DNA of 64,000 nt from Cyanophora paradoxa. Lineage: Eukaryota > Glaucocystophyceae > Cyanophorales > Cyanophoraceae. The notes under the pieces are model-generated. The model did not search any database. It saw only the letters and a program-made list of their open reading frames with translations, and was not told where the DNA came from. Location: the NCBI GenBank assembly GCA_004431415.1, contig QPMI01000601.1, positions 124,001 to 188,000 of the forward strand. The letters are read 5' to 3'. A program made the position numbers and the translations under genes. The stretch's first letter is position 1; every line of letters starts with the position of its first letter. This document shows, piece by piece, positions 11,565 to 22,070 of this stretch.

Positions 11565-11880
11565 CCCTTTTTGGTTGCAGCCGTACCCCCTTTTGGTTGC
11601 AGCCGTACCCCCCTTTTTGGCTGCAGCCGTATCCTCCTTTCGAATTCGCAGCAGGCATAGGCCGCTGTCGGTGCTGGCCATGGGCCAAATTTAAAAAGCG
11701 AGGGCGGGATGTCCCGGCGGGCTTCGGCGGGTTATATCAAAGCCTACCAGGACCCAGCACAGTACTTTCTCGACCCTACATTGCCCAGGTGCTCTCGACC
11801 CTACATTGCCCAGGCAGGCTGCAGAATCGCGGTTCGTGCAGGGGACAACGGGAAGCGTGCCGGGGTCGGGGTCGGGGGTG
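11565..11880. other. LINE target duplication and short tandem repeats, no gene
   Basis: 11565-11582 is the right copy of the LINE target duplication. It is followed by two more imperfect copies of a unit like CCCTTTTGGTTGCAGCCGTA up to 11635, so the LINE inserted into a small tandem array. Around 11760-11815 the phrase TCTCGACCCTACATTGCCCA occurs twice. Nothing coding is seen up to the stop of the minus-strand gene at 11881. Confidence 0.5.
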
Positions 11881-14800
11881 TCAGTCCTTCTTGCCGCCGG
11901 CGCCACCCTGCAGCAGCGCCTTGAGCAGCTCGTTCGTCGCCTGCGGGGGAAGCCTGAGGGGGCGCGGGGCGAACGAAGGGAGGGCGGGGCGGGCGGGGCG
12001 GCGCGCCACCCGCTCGCGCTCGGCCCGCGCCTCCGCTTTCGCGCGCTCCGCCGCCGCCCGCCCGCCTTCCTCGAGCCCCGGCCCCTCCCTCCTCCTCCCG
12101 TCCGAAGCCGACCCGCCGCCCCCCGCCTCTGCCTCGGGCGCCGCCGCCGGTCGCTTCGCGGCGGCGGCGCGCATCTGCGCGGACATTCAGCGCGGAAGCG
12201 GGAGGATGGGGCGGGGCGGGGCGGGGCGGGGCGGGGCGGGCCCGCTTCTGGAAGGCGGCGAGGCGCTCGCGGAGGGCGGGGAAGCGCCCGAAGAGGGGCG
12301 CCCCGACGGGCCCCGCCGCCGCCGAGGCCAGCGCCCCCAGCGCCCGGTTGCACGCCCCCCGCCCCTGCCACCTGCGCGCGAGCGGGCTCGAGGGGGGTAC
12401 GGGGGTCGAAGAGCGGGGCGGGCGTACCCGGGGACAGCCTCCGCGACGGCGCCTTCGGCTTCCTCCTCCGCGGCGCGAAGGGCGACCTCCAGGGACTCCG
12501 CTGGGTACAGATTCAAAACCCGGAGCGGGGGGGGGGGAGAGGGGCGGGGGTACGGCCGCGGACCGAGGGCGGAGGGGTACGGTTCACCGGCGAAGAGGGC
12601 GAGGAGGGCGAGCCAGGGAAGGGCGGGGCCGCCGGCCCACTCGGGCCGGGCTCTGCATTTCATCGCGGGGGTACGTTATTCGAGAAGGGGTACGGGGTGC
12701 GGGGCAGATCCCAGCACCGGATGGAGTCGATGAAAGAAAGGAGAGGTGGGACCTGGAAGGGGGTAACCAAGTCGCTCGGAGGGCGTCCGGGGTACGCGAA
12801 ATGGAGTGGAAGCAAGGGGGTACCTTGGCGAGGAAGAGGGCGACGTCGGAGGAGGAGAATGCGGCGGAGAGGAGGAACTGGTGCCAGGGGAGCTGCGGGG
12901 TAACGCAATTGGGGTCGGGACACGGGGAGCGAAGGACGGGGGAGGGCACCTGGACGGCGAGGTCGGCGTCGGGGCGCCGGGCGGCTGCGGGGCAGAGGAG
13001 GACGAGCGTGAGCCGGAGCAGACGGGGAGGGGCGGGGCAGGTGTCCAGAGGCGCCCTCACCTGCGATCACGACCTGCGGCCGGCGGGGGAGGGCGCGCGC
13101 GGTCGGCGGGGGAATACGCGAGAGGGGGGTACGCCCCCGGGCACCTGGAGGGCGCTGCGGACGACGCCCTCCTTCAGCAGCGCGGCCCCGGCGCCGCCGG
13201 AGTGACCGGGGCCCGTCCCCGGCCGCTGCTGCGCGTAGAACGAGAGCACCTGCGCGGGGGGCGCGTCGCGGGGGGTACACGGGGGGCCAGTTGGCAGCGC
13301 GGGCCTGGAGGAGGGCGAGAGACTCGGGGGCGGGGGCGGAATCGGCGCTGCAGGGGGGGTGATTGGCCTGAAAGGGGGTACGGGCGCGGGCGCGGGCGCG
13401 GGCCATGGGGTACCCATTGGCGAGGCCCTTGGCGGCGTCGAGGGCGAGGGGGGAGAGGCGGGAGGCCAGGAGGGGTAGGCGCTCGTCCACGCAGCGCCAC
13501 GTGGCCTGCGGGGGTACCGGTTTGAAACGAGGGAGAGGGCGGGGACACAGGGGCGCACGAGGACGGCGGCCGCGCCGGCGGCGGATCCGCAGGAGGCGGC
13601 GGCGGCGGCCCGCTCCTGTTGCAAGAGCCGCTTCAGTCTACGAGTGGAAATAGGACCGGCGCGGATTCGAACCTTGGACGAAGAGGCGCCAGCGGAGTGG
13701 GGCAGCACAGCGGCGACGGCAGCGGCGAGGATGGACACGGCCACCTGCGGGGAGGGGGGGGGGAAGGCGGGGGGTACGTGAGAGGGGAGGGTGAGAGGGC
13801 GGGGAGGAAGCGCCGGCCGCGCCTGGGAATCCTCGGAGGTGGCCCGGGCTGGCGGGCGGGCGGTCAGGGCGGGAGGGGTACGGGAGGGGCGGGGGTACCG
13901 AGCTGCAGAGGGCGAGGGCGCGGGGAGGAGGACGGGGAGCTCGTCCAGGCGGTGCAGGAGGCGGTCCCTGGGGTACGCGGATCAAGGGGTACAGATTAAA
14001 AGGACGAGGAGGGTACCGGAGGAGGAAGAGGAAGGAGCGGAAGCGTCGGGCGGCGAGGCGGGGAGCGCGGCGGCGGCGGCCGGCCCGCGCAGGGCGCCCG
14101 CGGCCGCGCACGCCGCCTCCGCCGCCCCGCTGTCCTCCCACGCCCTGCCCCGCCGCGATCAGCGCGGGGGGGAGGCGGGGGAGGGGGTACAGGGTACCGC
14201 CCGGAGGCGAGGAGGTCGTAGGAGAGGAACCCGACGAGGTCGTCGAGGCGCTCCTCGGGCGACGAGACCTCATCTGAGCCGAGGTTAGTTCAGGGGGGTA
14301 CAGGGTAGCCTCGCGGAAGGCCGGACGCACCAGCGGCGGGGACGGCGAGGGCCGCCGGCAGCTCGGAGTCGCCCTCCGCGGATTCGAACACGAAGTCATC
14401 CGGGTCCTCCTCGGCGGCCATGACGTCCTCCTGGGGGTACGCGTGAGGCGGAGGGGCGGGAGGTACGGGCTGAGGGGACGGGGGGCGGACCGGGGGCGGC
14501 CCCGGCGCAGTGGACGGGTCGGCGGCCTCGCCGCTCTCGACGGGGGGGCACTCCGGCGGGGGTACGCGGTAGTACCGGAGGGAGAGGGCGAGCTGCCGCG
14601 GGTCCTGCCTGCGCGGGGCGGGGGGTTCAGGGGCCGAGCGGAGGGCCCGGAGACGGCGGCGCACTGGATGAGCTGCGAGGTGAGGCGGACGAGGACGAGG
14701 CCGCAGAGGCGCCCGTACAGCTCGCCCAGCGCCGCCCCGTCGTACGAGAGGGCCGTGGCCGGCGCGGCCGGCGCGGAGGGCGGCCCGTCGGCCGCCGGCG

Positions 14801-15309
14801 CCGACGCCGCGTCCGCTGCGGGCCGCGTGAGGCGCGCTCGGAGCCGCGGCGCGCGAGGCGCACCCCCGGGCGTCTCGCCGGACCCGAATGCCGGCGCCGC
14901 TGCGAGGGACGCTCCCGCATTCTCGCCGCGCTCGGCGGTTTGCAGCGGCCGCGGGACGTCGGGAGCCGCCGACGCGGCGTAGCGCGTCGCTCCCCACACG
15001 ATTCCGGCGACGTAGGAGCGCTTGAGGGGCCAGATGAAGCGCCCGCGGTCGAGCTGCGCCCGCGCGCGAGCGGCGTTCAGCCAGCGCGGACGACCGCCCG
15101 GCGCGAATGCCGTCTCGCACGGCGCTTGCCGTCGTACCTCCTCCGTGACGCTCGCGACGTAGCCTCGCAGGTCCTGCGCGGCACGGACAGGTCGGCCTTC
15201 GCGTGCAGCCGGCGCGCGTGCACCGCACCTCGACAGAAACATGCGGAAAGTCGTACGTTAGCAACTCGTGGACCCTCGCGGGCGGCAGGAGCCGCAGCGG
15301 CGGGTCCAT
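11881..15309 (-). CDS. Large multi-exon host protein of unknown function
   Basis: Start chosen at 15309, where exon 1 reads LLPPARVHELLTYDFPHVS. A short intron (GTGCGG...CGCAG) joins to DLRGYVASVTEEVRRQAPC in frame. Further exons, each bounded by GTACCC or GTGCG donors and GCAG acceptors, include ELYGRLCGLVLVRLTSQLIQ, DPRQLALSLRYYR, an acidic exon EDVMAAEEDPDDFVFESAEG, SPEERLDDLVGFLSYDLLAS, TRRLKRLLQQERAAAAAS, VDERLPLLASRLSPLALDAA, WHQFLLSAAFSSSDVALFLA and SLEVALRAAEEEAEGAV. The last exon ends NELLKALLQGGAGGKKD. The long helical exons look like an alpha-solenoid. I do not recognise the family. Exon count (at least twelve) is approximate. It is divergent from the gene at 15397, 87 bp away. Confidence 0.55.
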
Positions 15310-15396
15310 TTGTCAGAATTTTGTCTCGAGCCCCGGGTACAGCTGCAGAAGCATTCGAAGCCGTGAACGCTGCCGACCCAGCCGCGCGTCGCATTG

Positions 15397-16795
15397 ATGG
15401 AGTCATACAAGAAGATCGAGGCGGAATTCTTGGAGCGCCCTGTTGAGGGCGGCAAGGCGCTCGAGGCGAAGAGCGAGGCGTTCATCGGGACGCAGCCCAC
15501 GGGTGCGCGCCGCGCTCCGCGCCGCGCAACGCATCCTGCCGTGGTGGGCGCTCGCACGCAACGCTGGCGCCTTCGGCCGCTTTCGACGCCTCTGCGCCTG
15601 CTCGAGTCGCGCACGCGTTGCCCTCATCCTGGACGCCTTGCGTCTCGCGAACGCAGTTGTCATCGCTCGCGAGCTCGTCCCGGAGCAGCAGGAGGGCAAT
15701 TTCGAGCCAGCGCCGCCCCAACACAGGCGCTGGTCGCGGACCCGTGCGCCTCCAAACGACCGCGCGCGTCCGGTCCCTAATATCCGATCCGGTTCCTAAA
15801 ATCCGATCCCTCACGCGCGCATGCGTCGCAGAGGAGGAGGAGCCCGAGGCAGAGCGGCTTCCGGCGCCATACGGCGACGCCACGCTCAACGAGAAGGAGA
15901 AAATGCACGAGTTCCCGGAAATGCATGCTCGTGAGCCCAAGCAGTCTCACCGTGCGCGTCAGCGAATTGAGAAACACGCAGGTATTCTCGCGGAGGAGCT
16001 CGAGGCGAAGGCGCGCCTCGCCAAGGAGGCGACGACCCCAACTGAGGGTGGTCCGATGGCCGACCCCCAGTTCCCTCTGCGTCCGCATCCGCACTCAGTC
16101 ACATGGGTGAAAGAGGCGCGCCATCCCCTCGCAAATGAGCCCTTGAGAGCCCTGATTCGATCCATAGGAGCGCAAGGCGGCGGCCCCGGAAATTGACGCA
16201 CAGCGCCCGCTGAACAAGCAGGCGCGACTATTGGATGCCATAAGGATAACGCTCATCATTGTCGTGATTTGTCTCGGCAGGAGTACCACCACGAGGGCAA
16301 CCGCTCCAAGCTCGTCCACAGCGCCGAGTACGCGCCGTTGCCCGAGGTTCGCTATCTGCACTCGATTCGATGCTTTGCTCTCGGCCTGCAAACTAAATAA
16401 CGCGTCGCAGGCATGCAACGAGGCTGTTCGGCGCCTGGAGCAGCGCGAGGAGGCCGCCCAGAAGGCCCGCACGCCGCGCAGCAGCCCGCAAACGCGCGTG
16501 CAGCTCACTGTCGCGCAGGGCAGCCACGCGTTCAACCCGACGAGCGAGGAGCGCGCGGGCGGGCGCCACGCGAAGACGTCCGCGCACAAGGCCGAGGACC
16601 TGCGCGTGTGCCCCGCCGCCCTCTCCAAGCGGCCGCGCCGCTTTTAAGTTCGAGTTCAAACGCGGGCGGGCGCAGAACTTCGTGGAGCAGGAGTGCAAGC
16701 CGCTCGGACTCGCGCCGGGCGGCGGCGGGCAGGGCGTGGCCCAGGCCGCTGAGCCGGCGCAGGCCGCCCCGCAGGAGGGCCCCCAGCAGCTCTAG
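15397..16795 (+). CDS. Putative coiled-coil protein, unknown function
   Basis: Starts at ATG 15397 (MESYKKIEAEFLERPVEGG). Later plus-strand exons appear to include EKHAGILAEELEAKARLAKE (about 15970-16030), EYHHEGNRSKLVHSAEYAPL (about 16280), ACNEAVRRLEQREEAAQKAR (from 16411 after a CGCAG acceptor) and a final exon beginning at 16650. The last join, after AHKAEDLR into FEFKRGRAQNFVEQECKPLG, is in frame. The protein ends QEGPQQL at 16795. The middle exons are not resolved with confidence. It converges on the TMEM64-like gene that ends at 17230. Confidence 0.45.
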
Positions 16796-17229
16796 GGCCG
16801 AGGCAAGAGACCCCTCGCGATCGGCCCGCATGGTGTCGACGTCGACGCTCCGCGATCCGGATCCGCCTCCTTGGCGGCGGTTTCGCCTTCTGTAAATAGC
16901 TTCTAATTCTATAATTAATGTGAACTGCATGCTGCAGCCTCCTGCGAGTCCTCTTGGGCTCAAGCTGCCGGCGCCCCACACGACCCTTTGGTTTTAAAGC
17001 TAGCCCCCTCCGCGCGAGACACACCACTCCGCACGATCTAGAGGAGGAAAACTGCCGGTGAATACGATATGAAAAGAAGAAAGCTCAAAAGAAAGGGTGC
17101 AAATACACGACTGTCTGCGAAGATAAGGGGGCCGAGAGCGAACGAAAGAGATCGTGACGGAGGGGGACGGGGTGCGGGGCGGGGGGTCAGGAGCGGCGGG
17201 GACGAGGGAGAAAGGGGCCGCGCGGGGGG
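16796..17229. other. Convergent intergenic region
   Basis: Lies between two converging genes. It contains an AT-richer patch (16890-16930) that could hold 3' processing signals. No coding support. Confidence 0.4.
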
Positions 17230-18790
17230 CTAGATCGGGGGCTCGCGGTCCCTGTCGCCTGCGGAGTGCGGGGAGCCGAGGCTGGCGGAGCGCGGGAGGA
17301 GCTCGCGGGCCAGCGGCAGCGGCGAGGGGCTCCCGGCGTCCCGGTCCCGGCCGGGCAGGAGCTCGGCGGGGGGCGGCGGCTCCTGCATCACCCGCTGCAT
17401 CGCGCGCTTGCTGTAGAAGGTCACCAGGACGACCGAGATGATCGTCAGCACCGTGCACACGCTCATCAGCACGATCTGCCGCCCCGCGGTCGGATCGGGG
17501 AGGGACCCAGATGAGCAAGCGGGGATGCCTGCGGCGGACCTGGCTCGTCTTGTCCTGGCCGGAGAGGCCCTTCGTGATGTCCGCGATGTCGTTCGCGGTC
17601 GAGCCTGGCGGGAGGGACGCGCCGGGGCTCAGCCGGCCGCGGCGCGGGACGGGAAGAGGAGGGAAGAAGAGAAGAAGGAAGGCCGCACCGACGTAGACGA
17701 AGAGCCACGTGCTCGGGAAGACGCCGGCGGCAGTCGCCATCGCGTAGTCGTGGAAGCGGATCTTGGTGACGGCGAGCATCTGCCGGCGGCGCTGGCTCGG
17801 CGCGCGGCGCGCTAAAAGAAGCGAGAGCGGAGCGGCCGCACGTAGTTGATGACGTTGAAGGGGAGGATGGGGGAGAGGCGGAGGAGGAAGACGATGCGCC
17901 AGCCCTGCTGCTCGATGGCGCGGTCCATGAGGAGGAACTTCGGGTGCGACTGCGCGAGCCTGCGCGACCGCGAAACGAAGCGAGCGCGGTCGGCGGCGCG
18001 GCGCGGCGCGGGAAGCGCCCCCCGTGGCGGCGTACCGCTCAACCAGGTCCGCAAGGAGCGTGCGGCCCAGAAGGAAGGCGAGGAGCGCGCCCAGCGTCTC
18101 CCCCACGAAGACGGCGATAGTCCCCAAGAACCAGCCGAAGAGGAAACCGGCGCTGCGCGAGGGGCGTCAGCTATCGCGAATCATGGCGCATGTGAATAGC
18201 GCACGAAGCGCGGCGCACCCGAAACAGAGAACGGAGCCCGGAAAGAGAATCACGGTGCAAATAGCGTGCGCGACGGCAAGTAATATAGGCCCGAGAATCC
18301 CCTGGTTCGAGATCCATTCCAGCACGATGGGAAGATAGCGGTCGAGCCTCAAAACCAGAACGCCCACTACCACGACTATTGATATGACAGTGATGAAAAC
18401 GATCCTTAGCCAGTTCAGATACGTTACTGCGGCGCGGGAACCAGCGGTTAGCTCGTGGGACGAGGGGACGGCGGCAAACTGGCGCAAGGCTAGCAGCGTC
18501 GCGCGCTGGTCCCAACGCGCAAGAATCGACCACGCACCTCCTCTGTACTTTCTCAACAGCCAGACCGGCGGCACGACCTTCGGATCTTCGTCGCGGTATG
18601 CCCGAGCAACGCGAACTGGGCCTGCGTGGTCCTCCGACCAGCTGCGCGATATGGCGTTGGAGCTGCGGCCGCTGCCACCACCAATGACAGGGCTGGTGCT
18701 GCGCCCAGCGCCGCCCGCGCGCTTCTGCCTTCGCTCGACATCCAGGGACAAATCCTGGCCCAGCAATCTTTCTCGCGCTTCTATATCCAT
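17230..18790 (-). CDS. TVP38/TMEM64 (DedA/VTT-fold) membrane protein
   Basis: Six exons: 18790-18219, 18152-18036, 17959-17842, 17779-17689, 17604-17540 and 17475-17230. They sum to 1209 bases, in frame for 402 residues. All introns are GT-AG (62-84 bp). After a polar N-terminus come the first membrane helix (LRIVFITVISIVVVVGVLVL) and the signature GETLGALLAFLLGR. The family's core motif LLRLSPILPFNVINY then joins across a splice to MLAVTKIRFHDYAMATAAG and VFPSTWLFVYVG. A last helix follows (VLMSVCTVLTIISVVLVTF) with a charged cytoplasmic tail ending DREPPI. Family members are multi-pass endomembrane proteins, and a lipid scramblase-type role is known for relatives. Start at 18790 (MDIEARERLLG) is preferred; an in-frame Met at 18841 is possible. 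Confidence 0.9.
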
Positions 18791-18977
18791 TGCGGACACG
18801 TGGGGAGCCATACACAGGCGCCCAGGGCGCCACTGGGCCAATGTCGCTGGCAGCCCTGGCTTTGCTCGTTGGCTCTGTCACGTTGTACCCCTCTCAAAGT
18901 TGTAGGCTTGTAGCCTTGTAGGCTTGTAGCTTGCCCAGGACAGCAGCGGGGTCTCGCCCGCCGCCACCTGACCGGCG

Positions 18978-21050
18978 GTGATGTCGATTCTCAAGCAGTT
19001 CGGCTGCTGCCTCCCGGTCCGTGGCCTGCCGCCGCTCACCTCCCGGTTGCCCGCGCCGAACTCACCGTCATCGCCGCAGCTAAAATGCAATAATCCTTCT
19101 CCTTGGCGCGCAACCGGCCTTGCTGAGCCCTCCACGCGCCGTCCGGAGGGCTCACACGCGTCCGCAGGTCGACCCCGCGCTCCAGCTACCGGAGCCCCAG
19201 GGATGACGACCTCGAGAACGAATTCCCAGAGGTGCGCTTTGATCGTCCTTCGTAAGCAGTCGAAGCGTTGACCCGCGCGCGCGTCCCGCAGCTCCGGCGG
19301 CAGCTTAGCTTCGGCACAGCCAACGCGGAGCAGCTGCGGCAGACGCTGCTGGCGGCCCTCCCGCCGCAGAGCCTCGGGCCGGCAGCGCGCGGCAGCGTCG
19401 GAGCGCCGGCCCCGCCGTCGGGCGCGAAAGAGCGCCGCACCGAGAACCTGCTGGAGCCCGACGAGCCGCCGCTCCCCGCCCCGTGGTCGGCGGGGGCGGA
19501 GACCGTAGCCGCGGAGCCGGCTGTGGCGCCGGGGCCGGCGTCGGAGACGCGGGCGCCGCAGTCGACGCCGGCGGAGGCGTCGCGGCGGTCGCTGGCGGCG
19601 AGCGAATCGCGGCGGACGCTGGTCGACGTGGCGGCCGAGGACCCGGCGCACACGGACGAGGGAGACTGCCCCTGCCAGGCCTGCAAGTCCGTCCGCCGCC
19701 TCCAGGCAACCTTTCGAGGTGCGCGCGCCTCCATCCCGCGCCCCGGCGCCGCCCACGCGCCTCCGCCAGGCCACAAGCTGCGCCGCGAGCTCAGCGGCCG
19801 CTCCCTCGTCCCCGGCGTCTGGAAGGTCCGATCCCGCTCCCCCCCCCCCTCCCGACCTCAATTGACTTACCCCCCGCGCGCCCGGCAGAACCTGCTGAAG
19901 CACGTGAACCGCGAGGCGGTCCGCAAGTACGCGGCCTCGGCGGAGCGGTGTACCCCCCGCCCGGGCTCCAGCCAGGGCAGCAGCCACTTCCGCCAATGGC
20001 GCATGGCCAACATCCTCTGCTCTGAGCTCGCCGAGGTGCCCCCCCCCTCCCCCCCCCTCTTCCCCCCCTCCCCCTTCCCCCTCCTCGATCTAGCGCCCAC
20101 GTTACCCCCTTCCCCAGGGCTCCTCCGAGGTGGAGGACGAAACGCTCCTGCTCGAGACCGAGCACTGGCTGGAGCTGTGCGTACCCCCCACCCCCCGGGC
20201 CCCCCTCTCAGGGAGGCTAAGGCGGCGCAGGACGGACGTGAAGCACCGGTACGGGTCGAACCTGTGCCCCTACTACCTCGCGTGGCGCTCCTCCGACACC
20301 ACGCAGCACTTCTTCGCCGTGCGCACCGGCGCCCGTACCACCCGCCCCGCGCGCCCACCCGCGGCCGCCTGAGGCCGGCGGGGCGGGCAGTGGCTGGACT
20401 CGGGGGAGGGGAAGGGGCTGGACCTGCCGGAGCGGCCGCGGGCGGTGCTGGAGGAGCAGCGCGTGACGTACTGCACCGAGGCCATGCGCGCCCAGTACGA
20501 GGCGCGCCGGGCCGGGGGCCGGCGGGAGGGGGGGCGGGCGGGCGGGCGGGGAGGGAGGCCCCCCCCGGCTCCGCCCTGACCCTATCTCCGCAGGTGGGCG
20601 TGGAGGACGGGACGGGCCGCCTGGTCTTCATCCACGACCGCCGCCCCGTGCGCGCGCGCGCGCGGGGCCCCTCCGCCTGCCCCTCCGCCCGCCTCCCCCC
20701 GACGCCCGCGCAGCTGCACACGCTGCTGGGCGAGGGCCCCGCGGAGGTCGAGGAGGACATGGCGAACACCGAGGAAGCGTGCGCTGGCCCCGCGCCCCGG
20801 GGCGCCAGCCGCCGAGGCGAGCGGGTGCCCGGGGCCAGGAAGCGGAAGCGGAACGAGAACAAGTGGATCTACGTCGTCAGCCCGGAATGGCGCATGCGCG
20901 CTCCGCCCCCGCCCCCGCCGCCCCGCCCCTTCCCCCGTGAGCGGCCGGCGGCAGGTACGTGGCTCGCAAGGTGCGGGGCCGCTTCCACCACTCCTCCTTC
21001 CTCTCGGGGGCCTCCGTCCTCGCCGCCGGTTCCCTCGTCGCCTCCCAGGT

Positions 21051-21082
<32 letters not shown>

Positions 21083-21918
21083 AGGCTGCCCCCGCACCCA
21101 GCCGGCCCTGACCTACCTCCTCCTTCGAAGGGCCGCCTGCTGAAGCTCACCGCCTTCTCCGGCCACTGCGCGCCCCCTCCCGCCGCCCCGCTCCCCCTTT
21201 CCTCACGCGCGGGCCCCGCGCAGACAAGCCGCGCCCGGAGGACTTCCACCGCTTCGTCGAGCGCCTCCACGCCCAAAACGTCCCCCTCGACCAGGCCCGC
21301 CCCGCCCCTGCCCCCGCGCCCGTGCCCCCCCGCGCCCGGCCGGCCGACGGTCGCGGGGGCGCAGTGCAAGCTGAAGGAGAGCAAGGACCCCGCCCGCCTC
21401 GCCGAGAAGGCCGCCATCAAGGCCCGCCCCGCCCCCCTTTCAGAGAGGGCGCGCGCGCGCTCGTGCTCTGATCCGACCCGGTGGCCCCGCAGGCGGCGAA
21501 GAAGAAGGCAGCGGGGGTCGAGGGCGCCGAGGGCCCCGCCTCCTCCCCCCGAGCCGCCCCCGCCCCGGCCCCCGCCCCCGCCCTCGCCCCCGCCCTCGCC
21601 CCCATCTCCGAGGCCTCCGCAGCACCGGTGCGCGCTGGCGCCTCTGGTGGTGGGACGGGGCGGGGCGCTCTGACGCGCCCGGCAGGCCGCGGGCCCTGCG
21701 CCGCCGTCGCCCGTCGAGTCCCCCGCCCGCCCTCGCCGGTCGAGGAGCCGGCCCGGCCCCGGCGGCCCCGCCCCCGGCCCGCCGGCGAGGGGCCGGCCAA
21801 GCCTGCGGCCGCCGTGTCCGCCGCCGCCGCCGCCGCTTCGGGCGCCGGCTCGACGCCGTCCGCGTCCCCGGCCGGCTCCCCCGCGGGGGGTAAGAAGCGG
21901 AACAAGAAGAAGAAGTGA
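18978..21918 (+). CDS. IQM-like (IQ-motif/calmodulin-binding) family protein
   Basis: Plus-strand gene with about ten exons. Recognisable order: DEGDCPCQACKSVRRLQATF (about 19660-19720), NLLKHVNREAVRKYAASAE, HFRQWRMANILCSELAE, SEVEDETLLLETEHWLELC, KHRYGSNLCPYYLAWRSSD, then WLDSGEGKGLDLPERPRAVL. After that come VGVEDGTGRLVFIHDR, NKWIYVVSPEWRM, VRGRFHHSSFLSGASVLAAG, GRLLKLTAFSGH and EDFHRFVERLHAQNVPLDQA. The blocks 'RYGxNL..YY..W', 'FF.WLD.G.G', 'KWI.V', 'HSSFL.G....AG' and 'SGHY.P...F' in this order are the plant/fungal IQM core. A low-complexity Pro/Ala tail ends GGKKRNKKKK at 21918. The 5' end is uncertain: the ATG at 18978 opens an exon in another phase, and the first firm coding exon begins near 19291 after a CCGCAG acceptor. 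One intron holds a run of about 30 C (21051-21080). Confidence 0.8.
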
Positions 21919-22070
21919 GGGGGGAGCGGCTCGGCCGCGCCTCCCCGCAGCCCATTTGAAAACTCGCCACCCAGTATATACGTAGCTTCGCGCCCGCCAG
22001 CAGCAACCGAACCCAGTACCTGCATCGAGTCCGAGCAGCTCTATTTTCAACACGAACAGACCGCTCTCCC

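Noticed and set aside
13638-15242. A 534-codon minus-strand ORF and several 300-450-codon antisense ORFs between 11.5 and 47 kb
   Set aside because: Low-complexity Arg/Pro/Ala/Gly frames opened by lack of AT-rich stop codons; they cross clear splice sites or are antisense to recognised genes.
19268-21673. A single 801-codon plus-strand ORF
   Set aside because: The frame runs through GTACCC...CAG introns, and the family-conserved blocks lie in three frames that join only after splicing. The long frame is an artefact of high GC.
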